DNA of 64,000 nucleotides from positions 186,001 through 250,000 of the forward strand of contig JAJDCD010000012.1 of the NCBI GenBank assembly GCA_029261035.1. The letters run 5' to 3'. The stretch comes from Candidatus Omnitrophota bacterium (GTDB taxonomy: Bacteria; Omnitrophota; Omnitrophia; Omnitrophales; JACROU01). Each line of letters starts with the position of its first letter. The first letter of the stretch is position 1. The notes beneath the pieces are model-generated. The model searched no databases and had not been told where the DNA came from. It was given only the letters and a program-made list of their open reading frames with translations. A program made the position numbers and the translations under genes. Below, piece by piece: positions 19,193-30,077 of the stretch.

Positions 19193-20896
19193 TTATAGGA
19201 CCAAACCTTCTATTCTCTTATAAAAATCCACTACAGACAGAATTTCAACTTCCCCACTATGACGTGTTTTTAATTCTACTTTGCCTTCTTTAGCATTTTT
19301 AGAGCCAATAATCAGTTGATAAGGCAACCCTATTAAATCAGCATCATTAAATTTGACTCCAGCCCTCTCATTCCTATTATCATAAATGACATCGATAGAA
19401 GACTTCTTAAAATATTCATACAATTCATTAGCTATAGAGACAACAACCTCATCTGCTTGATTCATAGTAATCATATGAAACAAAGCAGGTGCAATAGAAA
19501 CAGGCCAGCAAATTCCTTTTTCATCATGGTTTTGCTCAATCGCTCCCGCAACCATCCGATTAACCCCTATTCCATAGCACCCCATAATAATATCTTGTTC
19601 TTTTCCGCTCTTATCAATAAAGCGCGCCTCCAGAGGTTTTGAGTAACGCGTTCCTAACTTAAAAATATGCCCAATTTCCATGGCTCTTTTCATTTCGATA
19701 ACACCATCTTCTGCGGACGGAGACCTTTCGCCAGGTAGAACGGTTCTAACATCCCCATAACTCTCTACGCTACAATCTCGATCAAGGTTCACTCCTTTAT
19801 AGTGCTTATCATTCTGATTAGCACCGGAAACATAGCTTCCCCCTAACTTTAATGCTTCATCACCAACAACTCTAATATTCTTTAAACCAACAGGACCACA
19901 AAAACCCGTAGAGCAACCGACCCATTTCAAAATTTCTTCATCAGAAGCCAGAACTAATTCCTTTGCATCTAAATATTTTTTCAGTTTCAACTCACTAATT
20001 TCATGATCTCCACGAACCAAACATGCAACGGGATTTTTATCTGCCACATAAATTATCGTCTTCATCAAATGTGTTTTTGCTAAATCTAATTTTTTTGAAA
20101 TTGCTTCTATCGTTTTCAAACCTGGGGTTTCGATCAACAACAACTCTTCTAAGTCAGATGGCTCTGCTAAACTTTCATTAAAACATGGTACCAGTTCTGG
20201 GGTTGATCGGTAATCGGTTTTTGTACAAGAAGCAATGGTATCTTCCCCAAAATCTGCTAAAAGCATAAACTCATGAGACACATTTCCACCCATTAACCCA
20301 GGATCAGCATTTACAACTTCCACATTTAAATGACATCTCTTAAATATGTTTTTATATGCTTGCAGCATTACTTGATATGTCTTATCCAAACCTTCCCAAT
20401 CTGTATCAAAACTGTATGCATCTTTCATAATAAATTCTTTCGATCGTATTACTCCAAATCGGGGCCTCAACTCATCTCTAAATTTTGTTTGAATTTGAAA
20501 CAATGTCATTGGTAGTTCTTTATAACTTTTAACATTATGACTAATCAAATCAGTAATCACCTCTTCATGAGTTGGACCCAAAACAAACTCTTGTGCCGAT
20601 CGATTTTCAAAAGAGATCTTATCTCCACCTAAAGAATCATAGCGTCCTGTTTTTTTCCATAATTCTGCTGGATGAAGCGCTGGCAACAGCAGTTCCACAG
20701 CTCCCACTGAAACCATTTCTTCTCGAATAATCTTTTGAATTTTATTTAAAGCCAAAACTCCCAAAGGCAAATAGCTGTAAACTCCTGAGGAAAGTTTGCG
20801 AACCATGCCCGAACGAATCATCAATTGATGACTAGTTGCTTCAGCATCTTTAGGGATATCTCTTAAGGTTGGAATGAGTGTTTCTGTCCATTTCAT
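19193..20896 (-). CDS. proS: Prolyl-tRNA synthetase
   Basis: This 567-residue enzyme charges tRNA-Pro with proline and is the usual length for the bacterial class II type. Motif 2 (FRDELRPRFGVIRSKEFIMKDAYSFD) and motif 3 (GCYGIGVNRMVAGAIEQ) are intact. Between them, about residues 225-385, lies the YbaK-like editing insertion (CLVRGDHEISELKLKK, CGPVGL) that removes Ala-tRNA-Pro. The C-terminal anticodon domain follows. It is last in the tig-to-proS run, 81 bp after rseP, as in many bacteria where proS follows the rseP/dxr/cdsA group. Confidence 0.97.
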   Translation of the reverse strand: MKWTETLIPTLRDIPKDAEATSHQLMIRSGMVRKLSSGVYSYLPLGVLALNKIQKIIREEMVSVGAVELLLPALHPAELWKKTGRYDSLGGDKISFENRSAQEFVLGPTHEEVITDLISHNVKSYKELPMTLFQIQTKFRDELRPRFGVIRSKEFIMKDAYSFDTDWEGLDKTYQVMLQAYKNIFKRCHLNVEVVNADPGLMGGNVSHEFMLLADFGEDTIASCTKTDYRSTPELVPCFNESLAEPSDLEELLLIETPGLKTIEAISKKLDLAKTHLMKTIIYVADKNPVACLVRGDHEISELKLKKYLDAKELVLASDEEILKWVGCSTGFCGPVGLKNIRVVGDEALKLGGSYVSGANQNDKHYKGVNLDRDCSVESYGDVRTVLPGERSPSAEDGVIEMKRAMEIGHIFKLGTRYSKPLEARFIDKSGKEQDIIMGCYGIGVNRMVAGAIEQNHDEKGICWPVSIAPALFHMITMNQADEVVVSIANELYEYFKKSSIDVIYDNRNERAGVKFNDADLIGLPYQLIIGSKNAKEGKVELKTRHSGEVEILSVVDFYKRIEGLVL

Positions 20897-20954
20897 TAAT
20901 TCTGTCCTTTGTCATTAAAACGTGAAGCGTTATTCCTGAAGTGCATTTCACTCT

Positions 20955-20976
20955 TAAACCAAAAACCAAAAACTGG
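20955..20976. repeat. Short 7-bp-period array after the rseP stop
   Basis: The plus strand reads TTAAACC, AAAAACC, AAAAACT, about three units with a 7-bp period, and begins one base from the rseP stop codon at 20978. It is short and A-rich, so chance is possible. It is listed because three other 7-bp arrays sit at gene boundaries in the window. Confidence 0.35.
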
Positions 20977-20977
20977 T

Positions 20978-22063
20978 TTATTTAAAAAAACCTATAATCC
21001 AATCAAAGAATTTTAGGTTCACTAAGTCGTTATACATAACAACCACCATCAAAATCATAAGAAGCAGGAATCCTATTTGCGTAGCAATTCCTTGTACTTT
21101 CAATGAAACTGGCTTTCTGAAAATAGCTTCTATGGATAGAAAAAGAAAATGACCTCCGTCCAAAGCTGGAAATGGAAGCATATTAAATATAGCCAAAGTA
21201 GCACTAATAAGAGCTGTTAATTGAAGTAAATATACAATCCCCATCTCTGCTGCCTTACCCGTAACAGCAATAATTCCAATAGGCCCTGCTAAATTTTTAA
21301 GAGATAATTGACCTGTAACTAAACGTCCTAATGCTTTTAGTGTGAGTGTTGTCGTATTGTATAAAGTAATACCACCCTGCTTGAAAGATTCAGCTACCCC
21401 ATATTTTTCTATAGCATACTCATCTGACGGTTTAATCCCAATACGTGTTAGCTTCTTCTTGTCGCCAAACATATCTTCAGCCTCTTCCACCTGAGGCTTG
21501 ATTACAATTTGCTCAACCTTATTTTCACGTTTAACATTTAAAAGAATTTGGATTGAATCATTTGTTAATATTTGGCTGGTCAATTCAGTCCAATTTGAAA
21601 CAGAAACATTGTTTACAGAAATAATTTTATCCCCTACAAGCAAACCACTTTTTTCTGCAGGGTACCCCTCAACAAAGCCACCAACGGAAGAAGATAGCGT
21701 TGGTTTTCCGACCATAAAAATAGCTGAAAATAAAATAAAAGCAACCAAGAAATTCATAAACACCCCACCCGAAACAATCACCATACGAGCCCAAAGAGGC
21801 GCTTTTAAATAGTCCCCTTCCTTCGGCTCATAATCTTCCCCTAACTCACTCAAATCTTCACCTTGAGGTTTAACAAAACCCCCAAAAGGAATAGCTGAAA
21901 TTGTAAAACGGGTTTCTTTTCCCTGCCATGCAAATAGCTCAGGACCAAACCCGATAGAAAACTTCTCTACACGAACCCCCGTCATTCGACATGCTATAAA
22001 ATGACCGCCTTCATGAAGAAAAATCAAAAGTCCTAAAACTAAAATGGTAATAAGAATACTCAT
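20978..22063 (-). CDS. rseP: Site-2 intramembrane metalloprotease RseP
   Basis: This 361-residue inner-membrane zinc protease cleaves anti-sigma factors and leftover signal peptides. The zinc motif HEGGH (about residues 17-21) is in the first helix, a PDZ domain spans about 110-190 (GYPAEKSGLLVGDKIISVN), and the second metal site LDGGHFLFL is in the C-terminal membrane part. It follows dxr by 25 bp, in the common dxr-rseP order. Confidence 0.95.
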   Translation of the reverse strand: MSILITILVLGLLIFLHEGGHFIACRMTGVRVEKFSIGFGPELFAWQGKETRFTISAIPFGGFVKPQGEDLSELGEDYEPKEGDYLKAPLWARMVIVSGGVFMNFLVAFILFSAIFMVGKPTLSSSVGGFVEGYPAEKSGLLVGDKIISVNNVSVSNWTELTSQILTNDSIQILLNVKRENKVEQIVIKPQVEEAEDMFGDKKKLTRIGIKPSDEYAIEKYGVAESFKQGGITLYNTTTLTLKALGRLVTGQLSLKNLAGPIGIIAVTGKAAEMGIVYLLQLTALISATLAIFNMLPFPALDGGHFLFLSIEAIFRKPVSLKVQGIATQIGFLLLMILMVVVMYNDLVNLKFFDWIIGFFK

Positions 22064-22088
22064 TTACATACCTTCCTTTTTTATTTAC

Positions 22089-23282
22089 CTAAGCTGTTTT
22101 ACTACAAATATTATTAGATTTCATTTCATAAATAAGCTGAGCTGCTATTTTGCGAGCCCATCCATCTGCTGTTAACACTTCTTCTAAATTAGGCTTCTTA
22201 ACCCCTTCATGCTGCTTAAGAACAGCTTCTATAACCACAGGAATTTGGGTGAAAAGAATTTTATTTTTCAAGAACTGGTCGACACAAACTTCATTCGCAG
22301 CATTTAAAACACAAGGGAAAGTCCCTCCTTTTTCTCCAGCTTCATATGCCAATCTTAAACATGGGAATTTTCCCATATCAGGCTTCATAAAATTTAGCTG
22401 CTTTACATCAGAAAGATTTAAAGACAAACCTTTCATAGGAATTCGTTTAGGGTAAGATAATGCAAATTGAATGGGTAACTTCATGTCCGTTGCCGCAATC
22501 TGAGCCAACTGAGAACCATCTACAAATTCACTCAAAGCATGAACTACAGCCTCTGGGTGAATCAAAACATGAATTTGGTCAAAATTAAATTGAAACAAAC
22601 TATTTGCTTCAATAACTTCTAACCCCTTATTCATTAAAGTTGCAGAATCTACTGAAATCTTTTGTCCCATACTCCACTTTGGATGTTTTACAGCTTCTTC
22701 TGGAGTTATTTCTGAAAAAGTTTCTTCGTCTCTATTTAAGAAGGGCCCTCCTGAAGCAGTAAGATAAATAGAAGAAATTTCATTTCGACTCCGGTCTTGT
22801 ATACACTGAAACACCCCGCTATGCTCACTATCAACTGGAATCAGATGCACCCCATGTTCACGAACTAAATCATGAATAAGTTCGCCCGCCATAACTAAGG
22901 GTTCTTTATTTGCTAAAGCAATATGTTTTTTAGCCTCAATTGCTTTTACAAGAGGCACTAATCCTTGAGCTCCCATCAAAGCAAGCAACACTTGATCTAC
23001 TTCCGGATGTGTAACGGCCGCAATAAGCCCTGCAGCCCCAGAGTAAACTTCTATGGGTTCTGAGTATTCCTTTGTCAATTTCTGACAAAACAAATCCTTC
23101 TTATCTTCATCATGAACAACAACTAATTTAGGCTTAAACTTAACAACCTGTTCGAAAAGCAAATCAATACTCGTATTCACCGCTAAAGCATAAACAGAGA
23201 ATTCATCCGGGTGTTGAGAAATAACTTCCAGCGCATTTTTACCAATCGAGCCTGTTGACCCAATAATACAAACTTGTCTCAT
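22089..23282 (-). CDS. dxr: 1-deoxy-D-xylulose 5-phosphate reductoisomerase
   Basis: This 397-residue enzyme makes 2-C-methyl-D-erythritol 4-phosphate in the MEP isoprenoid pathway, the source of undecaprenyl carrier. The NADPH site is GSTGSIGKNALEVI at the N terminus. The metal and substrate residues sit in PVDSEHSGVFQC and in GQKISVDSATLMNKGLEVIEA. Length is normal. It lies between cdsA and rseP, each with a short gap. Confidence 0.96.
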   Translation of the reverse strand: MRQVCIIGSTGSIGKNALEVISQHPDEFSVYALAVNTSIDLLFEQVVKFKPKLVVVHDEDKKDLFCQKLTKEYSEPIEVYSGAAGLIAAVTHPEVDQVLLALMGAQGLVPLVKAIEAKKHIALANKEPLVMAGELIHDLVREHGVHLIPVDSEHSGVFQCIQDRSRNEISSIYLTASGGPFLNRDEETFSEITPEEAVKHPKWSMGQKISVDSATLMNKGLEVIEANSLFQFNFDQIHVLIHPEAVVHALSEFVDGSQLAQIAATDMKLPIQFALSYPKRIPMKGLSLNLSDVKQLNFMKPDMGKFPCLRLAYEAGEKGGTFPCVLNAANEVCVDQFLKNKILFTQIPVVIEAVLKQHEGVKKPNLEEVLTADGWARKIAAQLIYEMKSNNICSKTA

Positions 23283-23297
23283 TATTTTTTCCTAAAA

Positions 23298-24152
23298 TTA
23301 AAATCTAGATATGGCATTTAAACCAACAAATGCCGTCAGGTAATAGTATGTAAAGGGTACGGTAAAAAGCAAACTATCCATCATGTCCAGAACACCACCC
23401 AATCCAGGAATAATACCCGAATCTTTAACATTCACATCTCTCTTAATTAAACTCTCTGCCAAGTCTCCTAATTGAGACAACAAGCCTAAAACAATACCCA
23501 AAACCAATAAATGTATAAAATGAACTCCTTCTATAAAAAACCCTGCACATAAGGATACAACAATGGAAGCTATAAAATTAGCCACAGCCCCTTCAATTGT
23601 CTTATTGGGGCTAATATGCGGAACTAAAGGACGCTTCCCAAACCAGTTACCAACAAAGTACGCTGCTGTGTCTCCTAATTTGGTAACACAAAGAATATAA
23701 GCAACCCAAAACGTTCCATCTTCCAAATATTTAACTTTCGTAACGAAAGAAAAAAGCCAAGCTATATAAAAAATACCAAAAACGGTTACCGCGGTGCTAA
23801 TAAGAGAATTTGACTTAAGAGATCTATGGAAGTTGAAAATAAATAAACAGAGGATGGTCACTAAAATAATTACAGATTCTCCTTGAAAAAAAATGGAGAA
23901 AGGCAAAATAGCTCCAAAAATCAAGCCAAGGACTTTATTTATAAATATGCCCTTCTTCTCTGCCATCTGATAAAACTCGTATAAAGCTAACAAAGAAAAA
24001 GCTTCAACCATGACAAAGAAAAACCAATTAGGCGCAAAAAAAACGGCATAGGTACATAAGGATATAAAAAATGCGGAAAATAAAAGTCTTTTAGTTAGAG
24101 AAGTTTGTCCGGCCAAAGCGACGCTCTCTTTTTTGAAAGGATTGAATTGCAT
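23298..24152 (-). CDS. cdsA: Phosphatidate cytidylyltransferase
   Basis: CdsA makes CDP-diacylglycerol for phospholipid synthesis. The protein is mostly membrane helices. The signature near the C terminus reads LIKRDVNVKDSGIIPG, then LGGVLDMMDS; the family pattern has PGHGG and LDRxDS, so His is Leu and Arg is Met here. The start is uncertain. The longest ATG frame begins at 24191 and overlaps uppS by 101 bp; I chose ATG 24152 (284 residues), and a TTG at 24116 with GAGAG upstream would give 272 residues and the smallest overlap. Any of these leaves the catalytic part intact. Confidence 0.88.
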   Translation of the reverse strand: MQFNPFKKESVALAGQTSLTKRLLFSAFFISLCTYAVFFAPNWFFFVMVEAFSLLALYEFYQMAEKKGIFINKVLGLIFGAILPFSIFFQGESVIILVTILCLFIFNFHRSLKSNSLISTAVTVFGIFYIAWLFSFVTKVKYLEDGTFWVAYILCVTKLGDTAAYFVGNWFGKRPLVPHISPNKTIEGAVANFIASIVVSLCAGFFIEGVHFIHLLVLGIVLGLLSQLGDLAESLIKRDVNVKDSGIIPGLGGVLDMMDSLLFTVPFTYYYLTAFVGLNAISRF

Positions 24153-24867
24153 TAAGAAAATTTTGTTTTCTGAAATCAGGCCAGAAAACATCTGTTACAA
24201 AAATTTCAGTATAAGACAATTGCCATAGCAAAAAATTACTTACCCTCATCTCTCCACTGGTACGAATCAGAAAGTCTGGGTCTGGCATATCTTTGGTGTA
24301 CAAATGCTGTTGAATAACTTCTTCATTAATATCTTCAGGACTCAGAATACCGTCTTTAACTTTAAGAGCTAAATCCTTCATCGCGTCTACAATTTCGCAA
24401 CGACTGGAATAACTTAAAGCTAAAGTTAAGGTTAACCCTGTATTGTTTTCAGTCTCTTTCACATTGAAAGCAATTTTCTTTTGAATTTCTTTTGGTAATG
24501 TATGAATTCGACCAATCACTTGAAACCGAACATTGTTTTTCGTCAGAGTCTTCAATTCTTTGTCTAAATAATCAGATAAAAGATGCATCAAAACATCAAT
24601 TTCCAGCTTAGGTCTTTGCCAATTCTCTGTCGAAAACGCATATAAAGTTAAGTACTGAATCCCTAAGTCGCAAGAAGCTGTAACCACTTCACGGATGCTT
24701 TCAACCCCAGCCTGATGTCCTTGGATACGCTTTAAACTCTTAGACTCAGCCCATCGCCCATTCCCATCCATAATAATAGCAATATGAGCAGGCAAACCTT
24801 CCTTGCTTTCAGAAACCCCTGATTCAAAATTACTCTGTGTCATATCTTTAAAAATAGATTTAATCAT
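24091..24867 (-). CDS. uppS: Undecaprenyl diphosphate synthase
   Basis: This 258-residue cis-prenyltransferase adds isopentenyl units to farnesyl diphosphate and makes the C55 carrier for cell-wall and surface glycans. Family motifs are intact: IIMDGNGRWA with the catalytic Asp, the GH motif in IQGHQAG, LYAFSTENW, and RTSGEMRVSNFLLWQLSYTE near the C terminus. It ends inside the start region of cdsA and begins 7 bp after purA. The surface-sugar genes elsewhere in the window depend on this carrier. Confidence 0.95.
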   Translation of the reverse strand: MIKSIFKDMTQSNFESGVSESKEGLPAHIAIIMDGNGRWAESKSLKRIQGHQAGVESIREVVTASCDLGIQYLTLYAFSTENWQRPKLEIDVLMHLLSDYLDKELKTLTKNNVRFQVIGRIHTLPKEIQKKIAFNVKETENNTGLTLTLALSYSSRCEIVDAMKDLALKVKDGILSPEDINEEVIQQHLYTKDMPDPDFLIRTSGEMRVSNFLLWQLSYTEIFVTDVFWPDFRKQNFLNAIQSFQKRERRFGRTNFSN

Positions 24868-24874
24868 TTATTAT

Positions 24875-26161
<1,287 letters not shown>

Positions 26162-26183
26162 TTAATTATTCCAAACAGTAAAC

Positions 26184-26212
26184 GAGCGGGTCACTGCTTA
26201 GTAAACCCGCTC
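26184..26212 (-). terminator. Stem-loop in the serA-purA spacer
   Basis: GAGCGGGT (26184-26191) and ACCCGCTC (26205-26212) form a perfect 8-bp stem with a 13-nt loop, 34 nt or more upstream of the purA ATG. No strong U tract follows on the minus strand (GTTTACTGTTT), so it is a weak terminator, an attenuator or an mRNA-stability hairpin. No known purine riboswitch pattern is visible. Confidence 0.4.
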
Positions 26213-26236
26213 TAAACTTTAAGGCCTAATAAAAAT

Positions 26237-27889
26237 TTATAAACTTAATAACTTAACATCAATAACCTTGGAAGCACTCTTTATTTCATCTAAAACAGCC
26301 GAGCTCACATCGCTATCTGTATTGATAACAGTAATAGCTTTAGCACCTTCTTCATTTCTACCCAAAGTCATTTCTGCAATATTAATATTATTGTTCGCAA
26401 GAATGGTTCCTATCTCACCCACAACGCCTGGTTTATCTTCATTCTCAACAACCAGAATATTCCCTTTAGGAACTGCATCCAAAAAGAAATTATCAATTTT
26501 CACAATTCGAGAATCTGTTTTACCAAAAAGCGTTCCCACAATGACATGAGACCCTTTATCCATTACTATTTCAACAGAAATGAAATTAGCAAAATCTTCC
26601 AATTGAGAAGTCTTGCTCTCATTAATCGTAATCCCTCGTTCTTTAGCAAACAAAGGAGCGTTAACATAATTAACAACACCTTCCCCACAAAAAGGCTCTA
26701 ACAATCCCTTAACTGCAGCTAGAGTAAGAGGCGCTAGAGGAAATTGAGTCACTTCCCCACTATACTTCAAATTGACTTCTTTAATACTCCCGGCAAAAAG
26801 CTGCGCTTGTGCTTTTCCAAGTTTTTCAGCCAACTTAATCCAAGGCCTCAATATCTCCATCGATTTTATGTCTAACGAAGGCATGTTTACTGCGTTTTTA
26901 ATTTCGCGTCCTAAAAGAACGTCCACAACCTGCTTCACAACGGCGACAGAAACGTTTTCTTGAGCTTCTGCTGTAGAGGCCCCTAAATGAGGAGTCGCAA
27001 TCACCTCGTCTAAATCTAATAGTGGGTTTTCGAGTGGAGGTTCACTCTCAAAAACGTCCAGAGCAGCTCCTTTTACTTTTCCGCTTTTAATAGCATCATA
27101 CAAATCCTTCTCATTAATGATACCGCCACGAGCACAGTTTATTATCCGAACTCCATCTTTCATTTGCGCAAAAGTTTTTTTATTTAACATATGTTTTGTA
27201 TCATTTGTTAACGGTGTGTGAAGAGTAATATAATCTGCCTTTGCATAAATTTCATCTAGCGTTGTTATTTCAACACTCAAATCAGAAAAAGTTGTATTAG
27301 CAGCAATAAAGGGATCGTACGCCAATATATTCATACCAAAGCTCTGCAACCGCTTCGCCACTTCACGACCAATACGACCAAACCCAACAACTCCCAAAGT
27401 TTTTCCGTAAATTTCACTCCCTTGAAACTTTCCACGTTTCCACTCTTTATCTCTAACGGAAACATGCGCTTGAGGAATATTTCGATTTAATGACAACAAC
27501 ATACTAACGGTATGCTCACAGGTGGAAATGGTATTCCCTTCTGGAGTATTCATCACAATAATACCTTTTTTGGTCGCTGCTTTTATATCTACGTTGTCTA
27601 CTCCAACACCAGCCCTACCAATAACTTTAAGTCGATCTGCTTTTTCTATTAATTCCGCAGTTACTTTTGTGCCACTGCGAACAAGTAAAGCGTCATAATT
27701 ACCAATAATATTTTTCAATTCTTCAGGGTCTAATTTAGGCTTTACATCAAACTCTATTTCTGTTTGCTCTTTCAATAATTCTAAACCTTTATCCCCCAAA
27801 GGATCTGAAATTAATATTTTCATTTTCTCTATTCCCTTATCCGGATCGATCTCTCGACTAGTTTTTTGGACTGTTTCTACTGACATCAT
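26237..27889 (-). CDS. serA: D-3-phosphoglycerate dehydrogenase
   Basis: This 550-residue enzyme oxidises 3-phosphoglycerate to start serine synthesis. It is the long type: a catalytic/NAD domain (VVGFGRIGREVAKRLQSFG, NCARGGIINEKDLYDA, TPHLGASTAEAQENV), an intervening ASB domain, and a C-terminal ACT domain (GNILVVENEDKPGVVGEIGTIL) that usually binds serine as feedback inhibitor. The ATG at 27889 has AAGGA close upstream. The conserved domain begins MKILISDPLGDKGLELL at residue 23, so a start at 27823 would also work. Confidence 0.96.
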   Translation of the reverse strand: MMSVETVQKTSREIDPDKGIEKMKILISDPLGDKGLELLKEQTEIEFDVKPKLDPEELKNIIGNYDALLVRSGTKVTAELIEKADRLKVIGRAGVGVDNVDIKAATKKGIIVMNTPEGNTISTCEHTVSMLLSLNRNIPQAHVSVRDKEWKRGKFQGSEIYGKTLGVVGFGRIGREVAKRLQSFGMNILAYDPFIAANTTFSDLSVEITTLDEIYAKADYITLHTPLTNDTKHMLNKKTFAQMKDGVRIINCARGGIINEKDLYDAIKSGKVKGAALDVFESEPPLENPLLDLDEVIATPHLGASTAEAQENVSVAVVKQVVDVLLGREIKNAVNMPSLDIKSMEILRPWIKLAEKLGKAQAQLFAGSIKEVNLKYSGEVTQFPLAPLTLAAVKGLLEPFCGEGVVNYVNAPLFAKERGITINESKTSQLEDFANFISVEIVMDKGSHVIVGTLFGKTDSRIVKIDNFFLDAVPKGNILVVENEDKPGVVGEIGTILANNNINIAEMTLGRNEEGAKAITVINTDSDVSSAVLDEIKSASKVIDVKLLSL

Positions 27890-27902
27890 TTTCCTTTTTA
27901 AA

Positions 27903-28508
27903 TTATTTTTTCTTTGGAACGACAGGAGCTGCTTCTATTACAGAATCCACTAAGCCATACGCAGCCGCTTCTGCACCTGTAAGAAAGTAGTCTCTATCTG
28001 TATCTTGTTCTATTTTTTCAAAAGGTTGCCCTGAATGATGGGCTAAAATATGATTCAACTCGTCTTTCAACTTCAATATTTCCTTAGCTTGGATATGGAT
28101 ATCTGAAGCAGTTCCTTGAGCTCCTCCCCACGGTTGGTGAATCATAACCCTAGAATGAGGAAGCGCGTATCTTTTTCCCTTAGTCCCCGCTGTTAAAAGA
28201 ACAGCTCCCATACTCGCCGCCATACCCACACAATAAGTAGCTACATCACATTTAATAAACTGCATCGTATCGTAAATAGCAAGTCCTGCACTCACAGACC
28301 CACCCGGAGAATTTACATAAATATTAATATCTTTATCCGGATCTTCCATTTGCAAAAAGAGTAATTGAGCAATAATTAAGTTTGCAACCATATCATCAAT
28401 TCCAGAACCAATAAAAATAATTCTATCTTTTAACAAACGACTATAAATATCGTAAGAACGTTCACCTCTACCCGTTTGTTCAATTACCATAGGAACCAAA
28501 GTACTCAT
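27903..28508 (-). CDS. clpP: ATP-dependent Clp protease proteolytic subunit
   Basis: This 201-residue serine peptidase forms the ClpP barrel that degrades proteins fed by ClpX or ClpA. The catalytic triad is visible: Ser99 in GMAASMGA, His124 in RVMIHQP and Asp173 in DTDRDYFL. It follows tig by 34 bp, the classic tig-clpP order. clpX is not next; serA follows instead. Confidence 0.97.
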   Translation of the reverse strand: MSTLVPMVIEQTGRGERSYDIYSRLLKDRIIFIGSGIDDMVANLIIAQLLFLQMEDPDKDINIYVNSPGGSVSAGLAIYDTMQFIKCDVATYCVGMAASMGAVLLTAGTKGKRYALPHSRVMIHQPWGGAQGTASDIHIQAKEILKLKDELNHILAHHSGQPFEKIEQDTDRDYFLTGAEAAAYGLVDSVIEAAPVVPKKK

Positions 28509-28542
28509 AAAACCCTCCTCAAAATGTTATCTTCTAATTAAA

Positions 28543-29811
28543 CTAAGAATTTTCTATTGTCGCCTTATCTTTAATCAATTGAATTACTTTTTCATTTAAT
28601 ATTTGATTCACAAGACCACTAATCTGATCCTGCCCTTTGAAATGTTCTTGAATTTTTTCTACTGGAACATGATATTGCACAGACATTTTCTGAAACTGTG
28701 TATCTAAGTCCGACTTTTCAACTTTAATATTTTCTTTTTCTGCTACCTTTTCCAAAATAAAAGCTAATCGAACTTGTTTTTCAGCTTCGGGTTTTAAATC
28801 TTTTCTCAAACGATCCACTTGTTTTTCAGCTTCTTCTTGTTTTTGTCCACTTTGCATCAAACGCTGAACACCATCAGAAACCATTTTCTTCAAATGTCGG
28901 TCAACAACTCCTCGAGATACCTGAAAAGAGTTTTTCTCTATCAATCGATCCATAAGATCACGCTCTACCTGACTCTGAAGTTCCTGATCTTTCTGTTTCT
29001 TAATATCATCTTCAATTGCTTTTTTAAATTCATCGACCGTCTTGTAACCTCCAGCTTTATTAGCCAAGTCATCATTAAGCTCAGGCACTTTTTTAATTTT
29101 GACGTCTTTTACTGTAATCCAAAATTCAGCTTCTTTGTTTTTAAGCTCTGGATTAGGGTGATCTTTTGAAATTGCGATTTTAAAATTTTTAGTTTCACCT
29201 GCCTTAACACCTACTAGATGTTTGGGGAAATCTCCTAAATAATCAATGTCTTTTATCTGGATCATCTCTTCCTTATGATCTTCTTTTGGCTTATCCCCAA
29301 ATTGAGTTTCGTAGTCTGCTATTAAAAAATCATCTAACTCAGCAGCTCGATCTACAGGCTCAAAAGAAGACAATGAATCACGAACTCTTTCTACCACAGA
29401 ATTTATTTCCTCTTCTTTAACTTCAACACTTGGTTTCTTTACTTTAATTCCAGAATAATCAGCAACTTCAACCTCAGGCTCTAACTCAACATCAACCTTA
29501 AATGTCAATTCTGTATCTAAAAAATTTACATCTTTAACATTAGGATACGAAATAAGCTTCAATCCTTCAGAATCAGAAATTTTTTTCACAGCAAAAGATA
29601 TAATCTTTCGAAGAACTTCCTCTTGTGCTTTATCTGCAAAATGCTCCTCAATGACTTTACGAGGAGCCTTCCCTTTTCTAAACCCAGGCAAATTAGCATC
29701 TTTTGCCGCTTCATCAAAAAACTCTGTCCGTACCTCTGTGATAATTTCCGGCCCTACCTTTATTGTGATTTCTTTTTCACAAGCTTGCACATCTTTAACT
29801 GAATATTCCAT
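28543..29811 (-). CDS. tig: Trigger factor chaperone
   Basis: Trigger factor binds the ribosome exit site and folds nascent chains. With the start at 29811 (MEYSVKDVQACEKE) it has 422 residues. The ribosome-binding signature LPGFRKGKAPRKVIEEHF is at about 41-58, a PPIase domain follows (about 150-235) and the rest is the helical chaperone cradle. A longer frame from 29889 exists, but its first 26 residues (including SRVQIPSLAP) are the translation of the neighbouring tRNA-Gly gene, so I reject that start. The gene begins 34 bp after the tRNA. Confidence 0.95.
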   Translation of the reverse strand: MEYSVKDVQACEKEITIKVGPEIITEVRTEFFDEAAKDANLPGFRKGKAPRKVIEEHFADKAQEEVLRKIISFAVKKISDSEGLKLISYPNVKDVNFLDTELTFKVDVELEPEVEVADYSGIKVKKPSVEVKEEEINSVVERVRDSLSSFEPVDRAAELDDFLIADYETQFGDKPKEDHKEEMIQIKDIDYLGDFPKHLVGVKAGETKNFKIAISKDHPNPELKNKEAEFWITVKDVKIKKVPELNDDLANKAGGYKTVDEFKKAIEDDIKKQKDQELQSQVERDLMDRLIEKNSFQVSRGVVDRHLKKMVSDGVQRLMQSGQKQEEAEKQVDRLRKDLKPEAEKQVRLAFILEKVAEKENIKVEKSDLDTQFQKMSVQYHVPVEKIQEHFKGQDQISGLVNQILNEKVIQLIKDKATIENS

Positions 29812-29844
29812 GAGTCTTTCTCTCTTTCTTAAGTATTTATAAAC

Positions 29845-29919
29845 TGGAGCGAGCGAAGGGATTTGAACCCTCGACATCAACCTTGGCAAGGTTGCGCTCT
29901 ACCACTGAGCTACGCTCGC
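29845..29919 (-). tRNA. tRNA-Gly (GCC)
   Basis: This is a full cloverleaf: acceptor GCGAGCG with CGCTCGC, D arm GCTC/GAGC, anticodon stem CAACC/GGTTG with loop TTGCCAA (anticodon GCC), and T arm GAGGG-TTCAAAT-CCCTT. CCA is encoded. It heads the tig-clpP run and is probably co-transcribed with it. Confidence 0.96.
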
Positions 29920-29929
29920 ACTGATATAC

Positions 29930-29947
29930 GGGGTACATCCATACCCC
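29930..29947. other. Small stem-loop before tRNA-Gly
   Basis: GGGGTA and TACCCC form a 6-bp stem with a 6-nt loop 10 bp upstream of the tRNA 5' end. No U tract follows. It may be a leader hairpin removed by RNase P processing. A weak promoter (TAGACA, 17 nt, TAAAAT on the minus strand) lies further upstream. Confidence 0.35.
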
Positions 29948-30077
29948 ACACATATTGATTGACTGATGCCCAAATACTCTAAATGTGCTAAAACACACGT
30001 ATTAAGGCAAAGTCCCACAATCAAACTAGACATTTTATATAGGAATCAAACCCTTGTCTACTATTATTAGAGGCTAT

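Noticed and set aside
29812-29889. Longer start for trigger factor at 29889
   Set aside because: The extra residues are the translation of tRNA-Gly (SRVQIPSLAP is a typical tRNA read-through), and the start at 29811 matches the family.
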